Origin: Saprospiraceae bacterium | GTDB lineage: Bacteria; Bacteroidota; Bacteroidia; Chitinophagales; Saprospiraceae | Assembly: GCA_020850225.1 (NCBI GenBank) | Contig: JADZFD010000045.1 | Coordinates: forward strand, 118,574 to 182,573 | Direction: 5' to 3' | Length of the DNA: 64,000 nucleotides | Part shown: positions 19,607 to 29,226 of the stretch, one piece after another | Position numbering within the stretch: the first letter of the stretch is position 1 | Layout of the letters: each line of letters starts with the position of its first letter | Translations under genes and position numbers: made by a program | The notes under the pieces: model-generated | The model's database searches: none | Told to the model about the DNA's origin: nothing | Seen by the model: the letters and a program-made list of their open reading frames with translations, nothing else

Positions 19607-21007
19607 TCAGACGTGAATAGCTCTGTTATCGGTAGCAGCCAAAGCAGCTTCCTTGAGTGCTTCAGTGTAGGTTGGGTGCGGGTGACAAATTCTGCTTAAG
19701 TCTTCTGCACTTCCTCTGTATTCCATTATAGTCACTGCTTCCATGATTACATCAGCTACTCTGGGACCTATCATATGTACGCCCAAAATTTCATCTGTAT
19801 CTTTATGTGCCAGCACTTTTACCAGTCCATCCGTATCCATACTTGCACGTGCTCTTCCAAGGGCCTTGAAAGGGAATTTACCTGTTTTATAAGGAATATT
19901 CTGAGCTTTAAGCTCTGCTTCCGTTTTGCCCACGGATGAAAGTTCCGGCCATGTGTAGACAACACCGGGTATTAGGTTGTAGTCTATATGAGGTTTTCCA
20001 CCGGCTAAATATTCTGCTACAAAAACGCCTTCTTCTTCTGCTTTGTGTGCCAGCATTGCTCCTCTGATGACATCGCCGATGGCAAAAACACCCGGCACAG
20101 ATGTTTCAAGATTGTCATTGACAGAGATTCTGCCTTTTTCGTCAGTTGAAAGCCCTATCGCCTGAAGATTCAGTCCTTCTGTATATGGTTTGCGACCGAT
20201 GGCTACGAGGCAGTAGTCTGCTTCTATATCAAAACTTTCTTCACTGTTGTTTTTCTTAACACTGACAGTACATGATTTTTTGGTAGCCTTAACGCCTGTG
20301 ACGCCGTGACCCAGATGAAATTTTATACCTGATTTCTTTAGTGACCTTGTCAACTCTCTTGTACAGTCGTCATCCATGGATGGCAGTATTTTATCCATAA
20401 ATTCCACTACCTCAACGCTAGTACCCAATCGTGCAAAAACAGATCCCAGTTCCAGACCGATAACACCTCCACCGACTACTACGATTTTGGATGGTATGGT
20501 TGAGATATTGAGTGCTTCTGTAGACGTAATGACGCGTTGTTTGTCATAGTTGAAAATAGCGGGCGTTACTGGTTTTGAGCCTGTAGCGATAATGACTTTA
20601 TCCGTTTCTATTTCTTTTTTACCATCAGCACCTTCTACAAGAATATGGTTTTTATCAATAAAGGATCCTATACCCGTGTAAACGTCGACTTTGTTTTTTT
20701 TCATCAAAAATTCGACACCTTTGCAGGTTTGGTTTACCACTTCATTTTTTCGCTCTATCATAGTTGCCAGGTTAACTTTTAATTTACCTGTTTCTATACC
20801 ATGACTACTGAAGTTATGGACTGCATTGTAATAATGTTCGCTACTGTCCAGGAGAGCCTTGGATGGAATACAGCCAACATTCAGACAGGTTCCTCCTAAA
20901 GTAGCATATTTTTCTATGAGCGCAACTTTCATCCCCAATTGGGCAGATCTGATGGCACTAACATAACCTCCAGGACCTGAACCTATTATTACTACATCGT
21001 ATTTCAT
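19607..21007 (-). CDS. lpdA: Dihydrolipoyl dehydrogenase (E3)
   Basis: 466 residues. FAD enzyme that reoxidises dihydrolipoamide in pyruvate/2-oxoglutarate dehydrogenase complexes and the glycine cleavage system. Seen: FAD site 'VVIIGSGPGGYVSAI' (5-19), redox disulfide 'GGTCLNVGCIPSKAL' with Cys41 and Cys46, NAD site 'IVVVGGGVIGLELGSVFARLG', 'VFAIGDVIRGAMLAHKAEEEG', and the C-terminal catalytic dyad in 'CHPHPTYTEALKEAAL'. The ricT gene ends 11 bp upstream, so the two are likely co-transcribed. No E1/E2 genes are here. Confidence 0.97.
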   Translation of the reverse strand: MKYDVVIIGSGPGGYVSAIRSAQLGMKVALIEKYATLGGTCLNVGCIPSKALLDSSEHYYNAVHNFSSHGIETGKLKVNLATMIERKNEVVNQTCKGVEFLMKKNKVDVYTGIGSFIDKNHILVEGADGKKEIETDKVIIATGSKPVTPAIFNYDKQRVITSTEALNISTIPSKIVVVGGGVIGLELGSVFARLGTSVEVVEFMDKILPSMDDDCTRELTRSLKKSGIKFHLGHGVTGVKATKKSCTVSVKKNNSEESFDIEADYCLVAIGRKPYTEGLNLQAIGLSTDEKGRISVNDNLETSVPGVFAIGDVIRGAMLAHKAEEEGVFVAEYLAGGKPHIDYNLIPGVVYTWPELSSVGKTEAELKAQNIPYKTGKFPFKALGRARASMDTDGLVKVLAHKDTDEILGVHMIGPRVADVIMEAVTIMEYRGSAEDLSRICHPHPTYTEALKEAALAATDNRAIHV

Positions 21008-21018
21008 AATCTACTCAA

Positions 21019-22455
21019 TTATTGTTTGTCCCCATTTTTGGGTTTCCTGTTTTTGTTAAAGAATTTCTTTTTCTTACTTTTATTCTGTTCTGTATTACTT
21101 GTGTTGGAAGCAGTTTGAGCATCTGTTTTTTCAGCACCTGTATTAGGTGTTGACTGCTCTGGTTTTTCTCTATTCTGATTCGGTTTTTGAGGTGTTGATG
21201 TATTATCATTGGATTTTTCTTTTCCCTGAGGAGCGGGTCTTCTTTCCTGTTTAGGGCCTTGATTGCTCTGACGTGGTTTGTTGGATGGTTGTTGCCTGTT
21301 TTCAGGGTTATTTCCCTTTCCTTTATTTTTCTTCTTTTTCCTGGTGTCGGGACGTAATTCAATCAATCCGGTCACGTCTTCATAACCGTGGTCAATATCT
21401 TCATCGTCTGCATTGTCACGAACTGGCGCAAGTGTTTCTTCACTGACGAGTTCATTTGGAACGATTCCTTTATTGTTTTGTTCCTTCAGTGCCTTGGCTC
21501 TTGTTGTACTGACGGCGATGATATTGCCTCTTAATTTGTCATTGTTTTCGTATGAATAATACAAAAGTCCTTTAAAAATATCGGTTTTGACAAGGACGAG
21601 TGTGCCTAATTTTGTCTTAAGAACATCTGCATCTTCCGGAAAGCCCTGCAATGCATCCAGATAAGTATCCAGTTCATAATTCAGACAGCACTTGAGCCTT
21701 CCACACTGACCCGTGAGTTTAGATTGATTGATGGCTATATTCTGATATCTTGCAGCTGATGTACTCACTGATTTGAAGTCAGAAAGCCAGGTCGAACAAC
21801 ATAATTCACGACCACATGAACCGATTCCTCCGATACGTGCTGCTTCCTGTCGGGCACCAATTTGCCGCATTTCTATTTTTACCCTGAATTCCCGGGCATA
21901 TTCCTTGACGAGCTCCCTGAAATCTACCCTTCCTTCAGCGGTGTAGTAAAAGGTAACTTTTTTCTTGTCACCCTGAAAGGCTACGTCTCCTATTTTCATA
22001 TCCAATCCCAAAGTTCGGGCTATAACCCGGGCTCTGACCATGGTTTCCTTTTCGAGCATACGGGCTTCATCCAGTTTCTGAAGGTCACGTTCATTGGCTT
22101 TCCTAAGTATTTTATGAATAATACTGTCTTCATTGATGAATTTCTTTTTCATCTGAAGCCGTACAAGATCACCGGAAAGAGATATCTGGCCGACATCGTA
22201 ACCATTGGAGGCTTCTACGACTACGTAGTCGCCGGAGACAGCATAAGCCATTGGATCATTGACAAAAAAGTCTTTATGAGAACCGTTTTTAAAACTTACT
22301 TCTACTATATTATAAGCCGATGGATCATATATATCTTTAGCAGATATCCAGTCGTATGTATTATGTTTATTACAACCACCCGAAGAACAATGGCCTTTGT
22401 CGCCACAACCTTTAGGAATTCCGTTTGATCCACCTCCACAACTGCTACATCCCAT
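21019..22455 (-). CDS. ricT: PSP1 domain protein RicT (YaaT)-like, with basic low-complexity tail
   Basis: 478 residues. Begins with a Cys-rich segment ('MGCSSCGGG', 'GCGDKGHCSSGGC'), unusual for the Bacillus protein. The PSP1 core follows (about 45-290) with 'GIGSCGRELCCSTWLSDF' and 'GQCGRLKCCLNYELDTY', the Cys pairs that ligate Fe-S clusters in the RicAFT complex. In Bacillus RicT works with RicA/RicF and RNase Y in RNA processing. The last 110 residues are K/N/Q/P-rich and look disordered. Only RicT is seen here; RicA/RicF partners are absent locally. It shares an operon with lpdA. Confidence 0.85.
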   Translation of the reverse strand: MGCSSCGGGSNGIPKGCGDKGHCSSGGCNKHNTYDWISAKDIYDPSAYNIVEVSFKNGSHKDFFVNDPMAYAVSGDYVVVEASNGYDVGQISLSGDLVRLQMKKKFINEDSIIHKILRKANERDLQKLDEARMLEKETMVRARVIARTLGLDMKIGDVAFQGDKKKVTFYYTAEGRVDFRELVKEYAREFRVKIEMRQIGARQEAARIGGIGSCGRELCCSTWLSDFKSVSTSAARYQNIAINQSKLTGQCGRLKCCLNYELDTYLDALQGFPEDADVLKTKLGTLVLVKTDIFKGLLYYSYENNDKLRGNIIAVSTTRAKALKEQNNKGIVPNELVSEETLAPVRDNADDEDIDHGYEDVTGLIELRPDTRKKKKNKGKGNNPENRQQPSNKPRQSNQGPKQERRPAPQGKEKSNDNTSTPQKPNQNREKPEQSTPNTGAEKTDAQTASNTSNTEQNKSKKKKFFNKNRKPKNGDKQ

Positions 22456-22488
22456 TTCTTTAAAGGTATTATTAGTTTAATTAATTTG

Positions 22489-22496
22489 CAAAGATA
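22489..22496 (-). promoter_or_regulatory. -7 element TATCTTTG for ricT-lpdA
   Basis: Complement of CAAAGATA, 34 bp before the ricT ATG; exact TAnnTTTG match. Confidence 0.5.
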
Positions 22497-22586
22497 CTAT
22501 CATAATGTGTAAAATCGTAGAAATGTTGTACCAAGAGCGATTGTTTCAATAAAAAAATAAAGAAAAACACTGTAAAAAAGGTATTG

Positions 22587-23690
22587 TCAGGTGAGAATGT
22601 ATTTTTTTCCAGGTAGTGATTTTATCAGGCCCTTGAATTCGAGGCTAAGTAATAAGGAAGCAATTTCTGAAGGATTTAACTGTAGTTTGTAGCTAAGCAG
22701 GTCGATTGCTATCGGATGATTATCCCGTATAATACCGAGGGCTATCATCTCCTGATCATCCAACTCTACAAAAAGTTGTTTCTGAAGATGCTTACTGGAA
22801 TCAATTTCGTCCCATCGCATAATGTAGGCGATATCTTTGGCGGATTCTGCAAGGTGTGCTTTATTTTGTTTGATGAGTGCATTGCATCCTTCTGAAAACT
22901 CATCTGTTGTACGCCCGGGTACAGCAAAAACATCTTTATTGTACATATTACCCATCTCTGCAGTGATGATGGATCCACCTTTGGATTTGGATTGTATTAC
23001 TATTACGACATCGCTTATACCCGCTATTATTCGGTTGCGCATAGGAAAATTCTCACGTGCAGGTTTGGTATTATATGAAAATTCACTCATTAACCCACCA
23101 TTTTGAAGCATCTTTCCTGCCAATGATGTATGTTCGCCTGGATAGATTTTAGGCAGACCATTACCTAATATTCCCAGTGTAGGGATGTTTAGTTCCAGGC
23201 TTTTACGGTGAGCTACTCCATCAATTCCAAAAGCAAGACCGCTGATGATATGGATATTGTAAGCTGACAATTCTTCAATAATCTTTTCACATACTGTCGT
23301 TCCGTATACAGTAGGTGTGCGTGTTCCTACGATGGCTACAGTACGGGGGTGATTGAGGTTCATATTGCCTTTATAAAACAGCAATACGGGAGCATCATCT
23401 ATATGGAGTAATCTGCGTGGATAGGCTTTGTCCATATATGTAAGAAATTGTATATCGTGCTGATGCAATTGTTTAAGTTCTTTTTTTGCGTCTTCCAGTA
23501 CTTTTTTGGGATTGAAGCTGGCTGCAAAAATCTGCCCGACACCGGGTATTTTACTCAGTTCTTTTTTAGAAGCATTAAAAACCTGCTCAATACTTCCACA
23601 GTATGAAATCAGATTCTTTGCCATGACTGGTCCAACATTGGGCACCTTTGTCAACGCAAAAAGCAACTCTGTTTGTTCATAATCCATCAT
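22587..23690 (-). CDS. dprA: DNA-processing protein DprA
   Basis: 367 residues. Binds incoming single-stranded DNA and loads RecA during natural transformation. Order: N-terminal helix-hairpin-helix region (about 1-60, 'LTKVPNVGPVMAKNLI', 'LSKIPGVGQIFAASF'), extended Rossmann domain (about 85-290) with 'VAIVGTRTPTVYG', 'ISGLAFGIDGVAH', 'LPKIYPGEH', 'FPMRNRIIAGISDVVIV', 'GGSIITAEMG', 'VFAVPGR', and a C-terminal winged-helix-like segment. The start overlaps the stop of the upstream GT-C/TPR gene by 4 bp (ATGA), so translation is probably coupled. Confidence 0.96.
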   Translation of the reverse strand: MMDYEQTELLFALTKVPNVGPVMAKNLISYCGSIEQVFNASKKELSKIPGVGQIFAASFNPKKVLEDAKKELKQLHQHDIQFLTYMDKAYPRRLLHIDDAPVLLFYKGNMNLNHPRTVAIVGTRTPTVYGTTVCEKIIEELSAYNIHIISGLAFGIDGVAHRKSLELNIPTLGILGNGLPKIYPGEHTSLAGKMLQNGGLMSEFSYNTKPARENFPMRNRIIAGISDVVIVIQSKSKGGSIITAEMGNMYNKDVFAVPGRTTDEFSEGCNALIKQNKAHLAESAKDIAYIMRWDEIDSSKHLQKQLFVELDDQEMIALGIIRDNHPIAIDLLSYKLQLNPSEIASLLLSLEFKGLIKSLPGKKYILT

Positions 23691-25615
23691 TGCAATGCAT
23701 TTGCAGCATCTTGAAACCGTTTAGCTGTATTTGTATTGCCCTGCAATTCGTAAGCAGTAGCCATAGCCTGATTGACTGCTTTATTGGTAGGATGAATCTC
23801 GTAGGCATAATTCAGATAATTGAGTGCCCATGTGCTTCTCTGATCTTTGATTCTGGTAAGTTCCTGACCGCATTCAAGATACAGGTAGAACAGCTCATCA
23901 TCATGACCCCGACCCTTGAGATAATCGCTGAATTCCTTAATGAACGGAGCATCCGGTCTTCTTAAAATACAAGGTTTAATGTGTTTGATATACTCCTTAA
24001 TATCACCTGATGACTTATACCTTTCAGTAATAACTCCTATCAGCATCAGGTTTGCATTGGAGTATTCCGGAACAATACTCAATGCTTTATTGGCATAAAA
24101 TTCGGTCCATCCCAACAGATTGCGTTGTTCGTCCGTCAGGCTTTTTACAGCATTGGGTAATAATGTTTCCTTGTATTTGTCAAATAACGCAGTAGCCATA
24201 AAAGAATTGGCACGGGCACTATTGGACGAAATAGCTACAGCCGCCTGATTAAGAGACATGGAATCCTTCCATACAGGTACCCGTGTGTAACTTTTAACGG
24301 TATACCCTGTCAGCATAACACCCGCAAGAATCATAGATACAATGCTTGCTTTCCTGAATAATTTAGGCAAATGTACCGATAAAAAGTATGCTGTAGCAAT
24401 TGAAAATCCGGCTGATGCCATAAAAATAAATCGTTCATTCATAAACGTACCTACATTGATGACAAAATTGGAAACGATGCTCAGCGCTATCAGATAGAAT
24501 AATATGCTATATGCGTAAACCGATTTTTTACCGATTCCTTTTATACCAAAATAACCAAGCAGCATATGGCCGGCAAGAGACAATAATGGTATCCATGCAA
24601 AAATTGAGATTTTCGGAATCGCATACGGATAATAGTCGTGTGACAACGGATGTGGCCAAACCATCAAACCGATATATTTGCCGAGACTGTACATTATAGA
24701 ACCGAACTTTTGATCCGGAGTCATACCAAGGAATGGATTATTCATCAAATCTTTAACCTGCTGACCGATATTCAATGGCCCTGCCGTATTATATCTGATG
24801 ATTAAATATAAAACAGAGGTTGCCAAAAGACCGAAAAGAATATTTTTTAATCTTGGCCAGTTAGTATTGCTGAAAAAATAGACCGATAAGGGTATTATTG
24901 CCAGAAAGGTGATTGCATTTTCCTTGGAAAGAAGACCTAACAGGAAATATATCAGCGTACCGGCAAGCCAGCCTTTTTTCCCGTTGTCAATATAGCGTAA
25001 TGTACTGTATAATGCAAGAAGTGAAAAAAGCATGGTCATGATTTCGTCTCTTCCCTTTATGTTTGCAACTGCTTCGGTATGTACCGGATGGGCTATATAG
25101 AGAATAGCCGCCAGAAATGGTATGGAAAACCACCACGAACTACCTTTATAGTTGCGAAAGAGCATTGAAAGCATCAGCATGAAGATGATGCCGGTTATTC
25201 CATATAGCAGGATGTTGATAAAGTGACTTACTGTTGGGTTGAGTTTGCCAAGTATACCGTATTCCATAGCAAACGTAACAATCGAAAGAGGTCTGTACCT
25301 GTTACCCTGTACCAGCTCCTTTTTCTCACCAAAATACCCTTCAAAACTTTCTGTTGTCATGATTTTCCAGATACCGCCGAAGCCTTGTTTGGTGTACTGA
25401 TTTTCGGAAACAACTATTTTATCGTCCAGCACATAGTCGAATGGAAGACAGGTATAGTATATACCAAAACTTAACAATACCAAAATAATGGAAGGCAACC
25501 AGTAATTTTTTAAAAATGGCTCCGTCCTGAAATTATCCTGAATTTGAAATGTATCTGTCTGGACTGTTACTTTAGGCTTGTTATCACCGGCAATGATTTT
25601 TTTTCTCTTGGACAT
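23687..25615 (-). CDS. Polytopic GT-C-like membrane protein with TPR tail (TMTC/DUF1736-like)
   Basis: 642 residues from the ATG at 25615 (a TTG lies two codons upstream). A cytoplasmic N-tail is followed by about 10 transmembrane helices (about 38-455) and a soluble C-terminal part with TPR-like repeats (about 500-642, e.g. 'YYNLNYAYEIHPTNKAV'-type helices). The first loop has 'LDDKIVVSENQYTKQG' and 'NRYRPLSIVTFAMEYGILG', and a later loop 'HPVHTEAVANIKGRDEIM'. These are characteristic of the bacterial relatives of TMTC O-mannosyltransferases (polyprenyl-phosphate-sugar users). Glycosyl transfer is inference from the fold; substrate unknown. Confidence 0.78.
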   Translation of the reverse strand: MSKRKKIIAGDNKPKVTVQTDTFQIQDNFRTEPFLKNYWLPSIILVLLSFGIYYTCLPFDYVLDDKIVVSENQYTKQGFGGIWKIMTTESFEGYFGEKKELVQGNRYRPLSIVTFAMEYGILGKLNPTVSHFINILLYGITGIIFMLMLSMLFRNYKGSSWWFSIPFLAAILYIAHPVHTEAVANIKGRDEIMTMLFSLLALYSTLRYIDNGKKGWLAGTLIYFLLGLLSKENAITFLAIIPLSVYFFSNTNWPRLKNILFGLLATSVLYLIIRYNTAGPLNIGQQVKDLMNNPFLGMTPDQKFGSIMYSLGKYIGLMVWPHPLSHDYYPYAIPKISIFAWIPLLSLAGHMLLGYFGIKGIGKKSVYAYSILFYLIALSIVSNFVINVGTFMNERFIFMASAGFSIATAYFLSVHLPKLFRKASIVSMILAGVMLTGYTVKSYTRVPVWKDSMSLNQAAVAISSNSARANSFMATALFDKYKETLLPNAVKSLTDEQRNLLGWTEFYANKALSIVPEYSNANLMLIGVITERYKSSGDIKEYIKHIKPCILRRPDAPFIKEFSDYLKGRGHDDELFYLYLECGQELTRIKDQRSTWALNYLNYAYEIHPTNKAVNQAMATAYELQGNTNTAKRFQDAANALQ

Positions 25616-25660
25616 ATGCAATAAAAATGGACTTTAGTAATTCTATTGGCAAATTTCGAT

Positions 25661-25668
25661 TAGTTTTG
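25661..25668 (+). promoter_or_regulatory. -7 element TAGTTTTG for the beta-barrel gene
   Basis: TAnnTTTG match 33 bp before the ATG at 25702. Confidence 0.4.
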
Positions 25669-25701
25669 CCTCTGTATTCATTGAAAGGTCAAAGATAAGT
25701 G

Positions 25702-26409
25702 ATGTTTTTTAAAAAAAGAATGTACACCCTGTGTGTTTTATTGTTATGGCTACCCATAACAGCGTTTAGCCAGTTTAATATCAAGATTGGATATACCGGA
25801 GGATATACCCAGGCTTCAGTAATGAATTCAATTATCGATCAGTTTAACTATGATTTTAATGCCAAATACAATGGTACCCTCGACGAATTACAAGATAGAG
25901 TCAAAATTTTAAATGGTCTTGAAGTTGGCGTGCGCTATAAGTTTAGTAATGTTGGCTTTGAGTTAAACTGGAATTCTTTGAGTGACAAGTCAGATGCATA
26001 TGGAGCATTAGCTTCCGGTGCGAGGATTCAGTCCAAATGGTATACCAGCCTGACACAATATGCATTGGGTGTTGAAAATTATTTTGGTAATTTCGGTTAT
26101 GGTGCTTCCATTGGATACAGAACAGTGCGTGTAAAGACTGCTATTGAAGGTGTTCAAAGAAAAAAATCGGATGTCTTGACCGAATCCGGATTTACCAGCA
26201 AATTCTATCTATTGTATGAAATTCCAGGTGAGATTGTTTCTTTAGCTATAAAACCCTATATAGAGGTTCCTTTGAAAGATACCAATATCAGTAGTTTCAA
26301 TCAGCGTTTGTATAATCAGGTGGATAAATCATATATCTCTCCACAACCGATATATGAAAGGTTTATGCTATATGGCATTTCTGTTATTTTATATAACGGT
26401 CCACAGTAA
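25702..26409 (+). CDS. Predicted outer-membrane beta-barrel protein
   Basis: 235 residues from the ATG at 25702 (a GTG codon lies just before it). Signal peptide about 1-23 ending 'ITAFSQ'. The rest alternates polar and aromatic residues as in a small porin-like barrel ('FNIKIGYTGGYTQASVMN', 'GVRYKFSNVGFELNWNSL', 'NYFGNFGYGASIGYRTVRV', 'LYGISVILYN'), ending in a strand. Function unknown; I do not recognise a specific family beyond an OMP/PorT-like beta-barrel. Confidence 0.65.
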   Translation: MFFKKRMYTLCVLLLWLPITAFSQFNIKIGYTGGYTQASVMNSIIDQFNYDFNAKYNGTLDELQDRVKILNGLEVGVRYKFSNVGFELNWNSLSDKSDAYGALASGARIQSKWYTSLTQYALGVENYFGNFGYGASIGYRTVRVKTAIEGVQRKKSDVLTESGFTSKFYLLYEIPGEIVSLAIKPYIEVPLKDTNISSFNQRLYNQVDKSYISPQPIYERFMLYGISVILYNGPQ

Positions 26410-26484
26410 AAATGTCAGGTATTTTCATATCCATGTATAGATAAAGATACCTGAAATCTGTGAAATATGCTAATCCGGAGCCTT

Positions 26485-28488
26485 TTATTTCACAAAGATG
26501 ATATCATTGATTTTGTCTTCCTGTGTTAATTTTTCCACTACATCCATTCCTTCGGTTAATTTACCAAATATGGTATAATTGCCGTCTAAATGAGGTGTTG
26601 CTGTTTCTGTAATAAACCATTGTGTACTCTCAGTATGATTTCCTGCAGATGCCATTCCCACATAACCGCCTTTATCATAATAGATCTGGGGAAGTTCTGA
26701 ACGTATTGAAAATGGCTCAGAACCATAACCGTCACCGCGTGAACATCCGGTCTGAACTACAAAATTTGGAACTATTCTGTGGAATACTTTTCCGGTATAA
26801 TATTTTTTATTTACCAAATTAAGAAAGTTAGCCACCGTACCGGGAGCTATTTTTCTGAGCAATTGAATACGTATGATACCCTGCGTGGTTTTAACAGCTA
26901 CGGAACTTGAATCCGTCATTGTTGATAGCAGCGACCAGTCGATGGGTGTATTGTAATCGGGTATTTTAGGGGTATATTTTTTCCCTTCAAAATAAGCTAT
27001 ACATGCATTCAGGGCATTATATATTTCTATATCCTGTGGTAGCTGCAATTTTGTAAGGGCTGTATTCATAAAATCCAAATCCTTTATCCATTCTTTCCAG
27101 CCGAGTTTGGGATCCTGAAGCAAGTTGGCGGCTGTTGCTATCTGACCTACATCGCCACTATTGATTGCCGATACCAGATAGCCCAGTATTTCAGCTTTAA
27201 CCTTACCGTAATTATTGCCGAAAGCCTTGAAGAAAAAAGGATTTTTGATAATATCACCCATCCCGTCCAACGCAGCAGTTTTTACGATTTGTTCAGATGC
27301 ATTCTTATATTGTAAGCCAACCAACTGGTAATTATACGGATCTTTACTTAATGCTGCGATATATGCTGCTTTAGTATAAGGTGATGTGGCTTCTTTTATG
27401 TTTCTAAGTATACGTTCTGAAAAAGCTGATTTAAATTTAGTAAAATACAATGCTGAGTGTGCCAGTACAGCACCATTCATCGGAGCCCGGACTTCCCAGG
27501 GAATGGTAATAGTGTCGTAGGAAGCATATAAAGGAACATCTTCGGTTATACCTTTTTTTAAAATGACCTGAGCGGCTTCTGCAGCAACAAAAGTATTTGT
27601 ATTTTTTAATTCTGACAAGATAGCGTCTTTAATACTCAGATAGGGGAAATTATTCAACGACCGGATCAGATTTATTTTAATTGAAAAATCAGTTTCATCC
27701 CGGAGTGCTTTTTTAATCAGTGGAAGAACTGTAGAATCTTTGGAATTGCCTAATGCCAAAGCTAAAGGTAATTTGATATCTTTGATTCTCTCTCTGGAAT
27801 AGATATCACTCATTCTTATGGTATAAGGTTCCAGATTGATGTTTTTAGCCCTGCTCAGATAATGTGCGGCAATCAATTGTACTTCATCGGAAATCTGATT
27901 GTTGGTCAGCAGATCCACCATTCGTGATGTTCCTTCATCGCAGACGATATCCCTGAGTGCCATACGGTAAATAGCACGTGCCTGCCCCAACAGCAACAAG
28001 GTGTCTGTACTTCTGTAGGTTTTTACAGTAGCAATTTTTTTAAGGTCACTGAGTGCACCTAATCTGCCAACGGATTCAAGAATATTGGCATTGAAAATAT
28101 TGTTTACATTGAAGGAGTCCTTACCACGGAATGAAAGAATCAGTCTGTCTACCAATTTTGAATTACCACACTGACCTATCGCCCATGCTGCTGTAGCCCG
28201 AACCTGCAATACCGGATCTTGCAACATCCTAAGCAGAGAATCAGCAGTTTCGGCACTTTTGATAGATCCGAAAGCATTCACTGCAAGATACCTGTAGGAA
28301 GGATTTTCACTCTTGAAATAGGTAAGTAAACCGGGTATATCCTGTTTGTCCTGAAGATCTAAAATATGTTGTACTTCTGAATCAGAATATGATATTACAA
28401 TCTTTTCATCTGTCGATTTGGTTACCGGAACACAAGATTGAACCAATAATATCGTTATACTTATTACAGCTATAAATCGCCATATCAT
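26485..28488 (-). CDS. HEAT-repeat lipoprotein with C-terminal cyclophilin-type peptidyl-prolyl isomerase
   Basis: 667 residues from the ATG at 28488 (a TTG lies two codons earlier). N-terminal hydrophobic segment ending 'LLVQSC' suggests a lipoprotein, with an atypical Gln at -2. Residues about 35-500 are alpha-helical HEAT-like repeats ('LAVNAFGSIKSAETADSLLRML', 'VRATAAWAIGQCGNSKLVDRLI'). Residues 530-667 are a cyclophilin domain with 'GKVFHRIVPNFVVQTG' (catalytic Arg of 'FHRI'), 'GMASAG', 'STQWFITETATPHLDGNYTIFGKL' split around the active site. Probable role: proline isomerisation of exported proteins, with HEAT repeats binding the client or scaffold. Confidence 0.88.
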   Translation of the reverse strand: MIWRFIAVISITILLVQSCVPVTKSTDEKIVISYSDSEVQHILDLQDKQDIPGLLTYFKSENPSYRYLAVNAFGSIKSAETADSLLRMLQDPVLQVRATAAWAIGQCGNSKLVDRLILSFRGKDSFNVNNIFNANILESVGRLGALSDLKKIATVKTYRSTDTLLLLGQARAIYRMALRDIVCDEGTSRMVDLLTNNQISDEVQLIAAHYLSRAKNINLEPYTIRMSDIYSRERIKDIKLPLALALGNSKDSTVLPLIKKALRDETDFSIKINLIRSLNNFPYLSIKDAILSELKNTNTFVAAEAAQVILKKGITEDVPLYASYDTITIPWEVRAPMNGAVLAHSALYFTKFKSAFSERILRNIKEATSPYTKAAYIAALSKDPYNYQLVGLQYKNASEQIVKTAALDGMGDIIKNPFFFKAFGNNYGKVKAEILGYLVSAINSGDVGQIATAANLLQDPKLGWKEWIKDLDFMNTALTKLQLPQDIEIYNALNACIAYFEGKKYTPKIPDYNTPIDWSLLSTMTDSSSVAVKTTQGIIRIQLLRKIAPGTVANFLNLVNKKYYTGKVFHRIVPNFVVQTGCSRGDGYGSEPFSIRSELPQIYYDKGGYVGMASAGNHTESTQWFITETATPHLDGNYTIFGKLTEGMDVVEKLTQEDKINDIIFVK

Positions 28489-28553
28489 ACACAAAGGGTT
28501 TTATTTGACGGTTCAAAATTAACATATTTCTGTAATATCGGCTTAAATTCATT

Positions 28554-28561
28554 TATCTTTG
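28554..28561 (+). promoter_or_regulatory. -7 element TATCTTTG for smpB
   Basis: Exact TAnnTTTG match 22 bp before the smpB ATG. Confidence 0.5.
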
Positions 28562-28583
28562 CACGTTATATTGAAAAACAAGC

Positions 28584-29048
28584 ATGGGAGTTAAGTTAGT
28601 TACCAAGGAAATTGTCAACAGAAAAGCCAAATTTGAATACAGTTTTATCCAAATGTATGAGGCTGGTATTGTGCTGACAGGTACCGAAGTAAAAGCTTTG
28701 CGTCAGGGACTTGCCAATCTGAATGATGCATACTGCCTTTTTGACAAAGGAAATTTAGTAGTCAAGAGTATGTTTATATCAGAATATGATCATGGTACGA
28801 TTTATAATCATGATGCCCGAAGGGACAGAAGACTGTTACTACACAAGTCAGAACTCAAAAAATTGGAAAGAAGAGTAACTGAAAAGGGACTTACAATAGT
28901 ACCTTACAGGTTGTATTTTACTGAACGGGGATTTGCTAAGCTGGAAGTGGCACTGGCACAGGGTAAAAAAGCATTCGACAAACGGGAGACTATCAAAGAA
29001 CGGGATAATAAGCGAGATCTGGATAGGCTTAAGAAAATCAAACTATAG
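28584..29048 (+). CDS. smpB: SsrA-binding protein SmpB
   Basis: 154 residues, standard size. Partner of tmRNA in rescue of stalled ribosomes. Seen: 'NRKAKFEYSFIQMYEAGIVLTGTEVKALRQG', the oligonucleotide-binding core, divided over residues 10-40; 'YDHGTIYNHDARRDRRLLLHKSEL'; and the basic C-terminal tail 'GKKAFDKRETIKERDNKRDLDRLKK', which enters the mRNA channel. The tmRNA gene itself is not in this window. Confidence 0.97.
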   Translation: MGVKLVTKEIVNRKAKFEYSFIQMYEAGIVLTGTEVKALRQGLANLNDAYCLFDKGNLVVKSMFISEYDHGTIYNHDARRDRRLLLHKSELKKLERRVTEKGLTIVPYRLYFTERGFAKLEVALAQGKKAFDKRETIKERDNKRDLDRLKKIKL

Positions 29049-29226
29049 TAAAAAGCACTTCTCAAACGCTGTACTATTATATCCGTCAGAGATATATTCC
29101 CTTTTTCAAGTACTTATTTATTTTGTTGAATTCAAATAAGGATTAGCCTGTTTAAAAATAAAAAACAACAGAAATTTCTTTTTTTGTTATTTACTTTATT
29201 AGTTTTACATTAATAAATCATTAATT

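Noticed and set aside
26415..26454. Inverted repeat TCAGGTAT / ATACCTGA between convergent genes
   Set aside because: 8-bp stem but a 24-nt loop and no T tract; may be a weak terminator, not listed.
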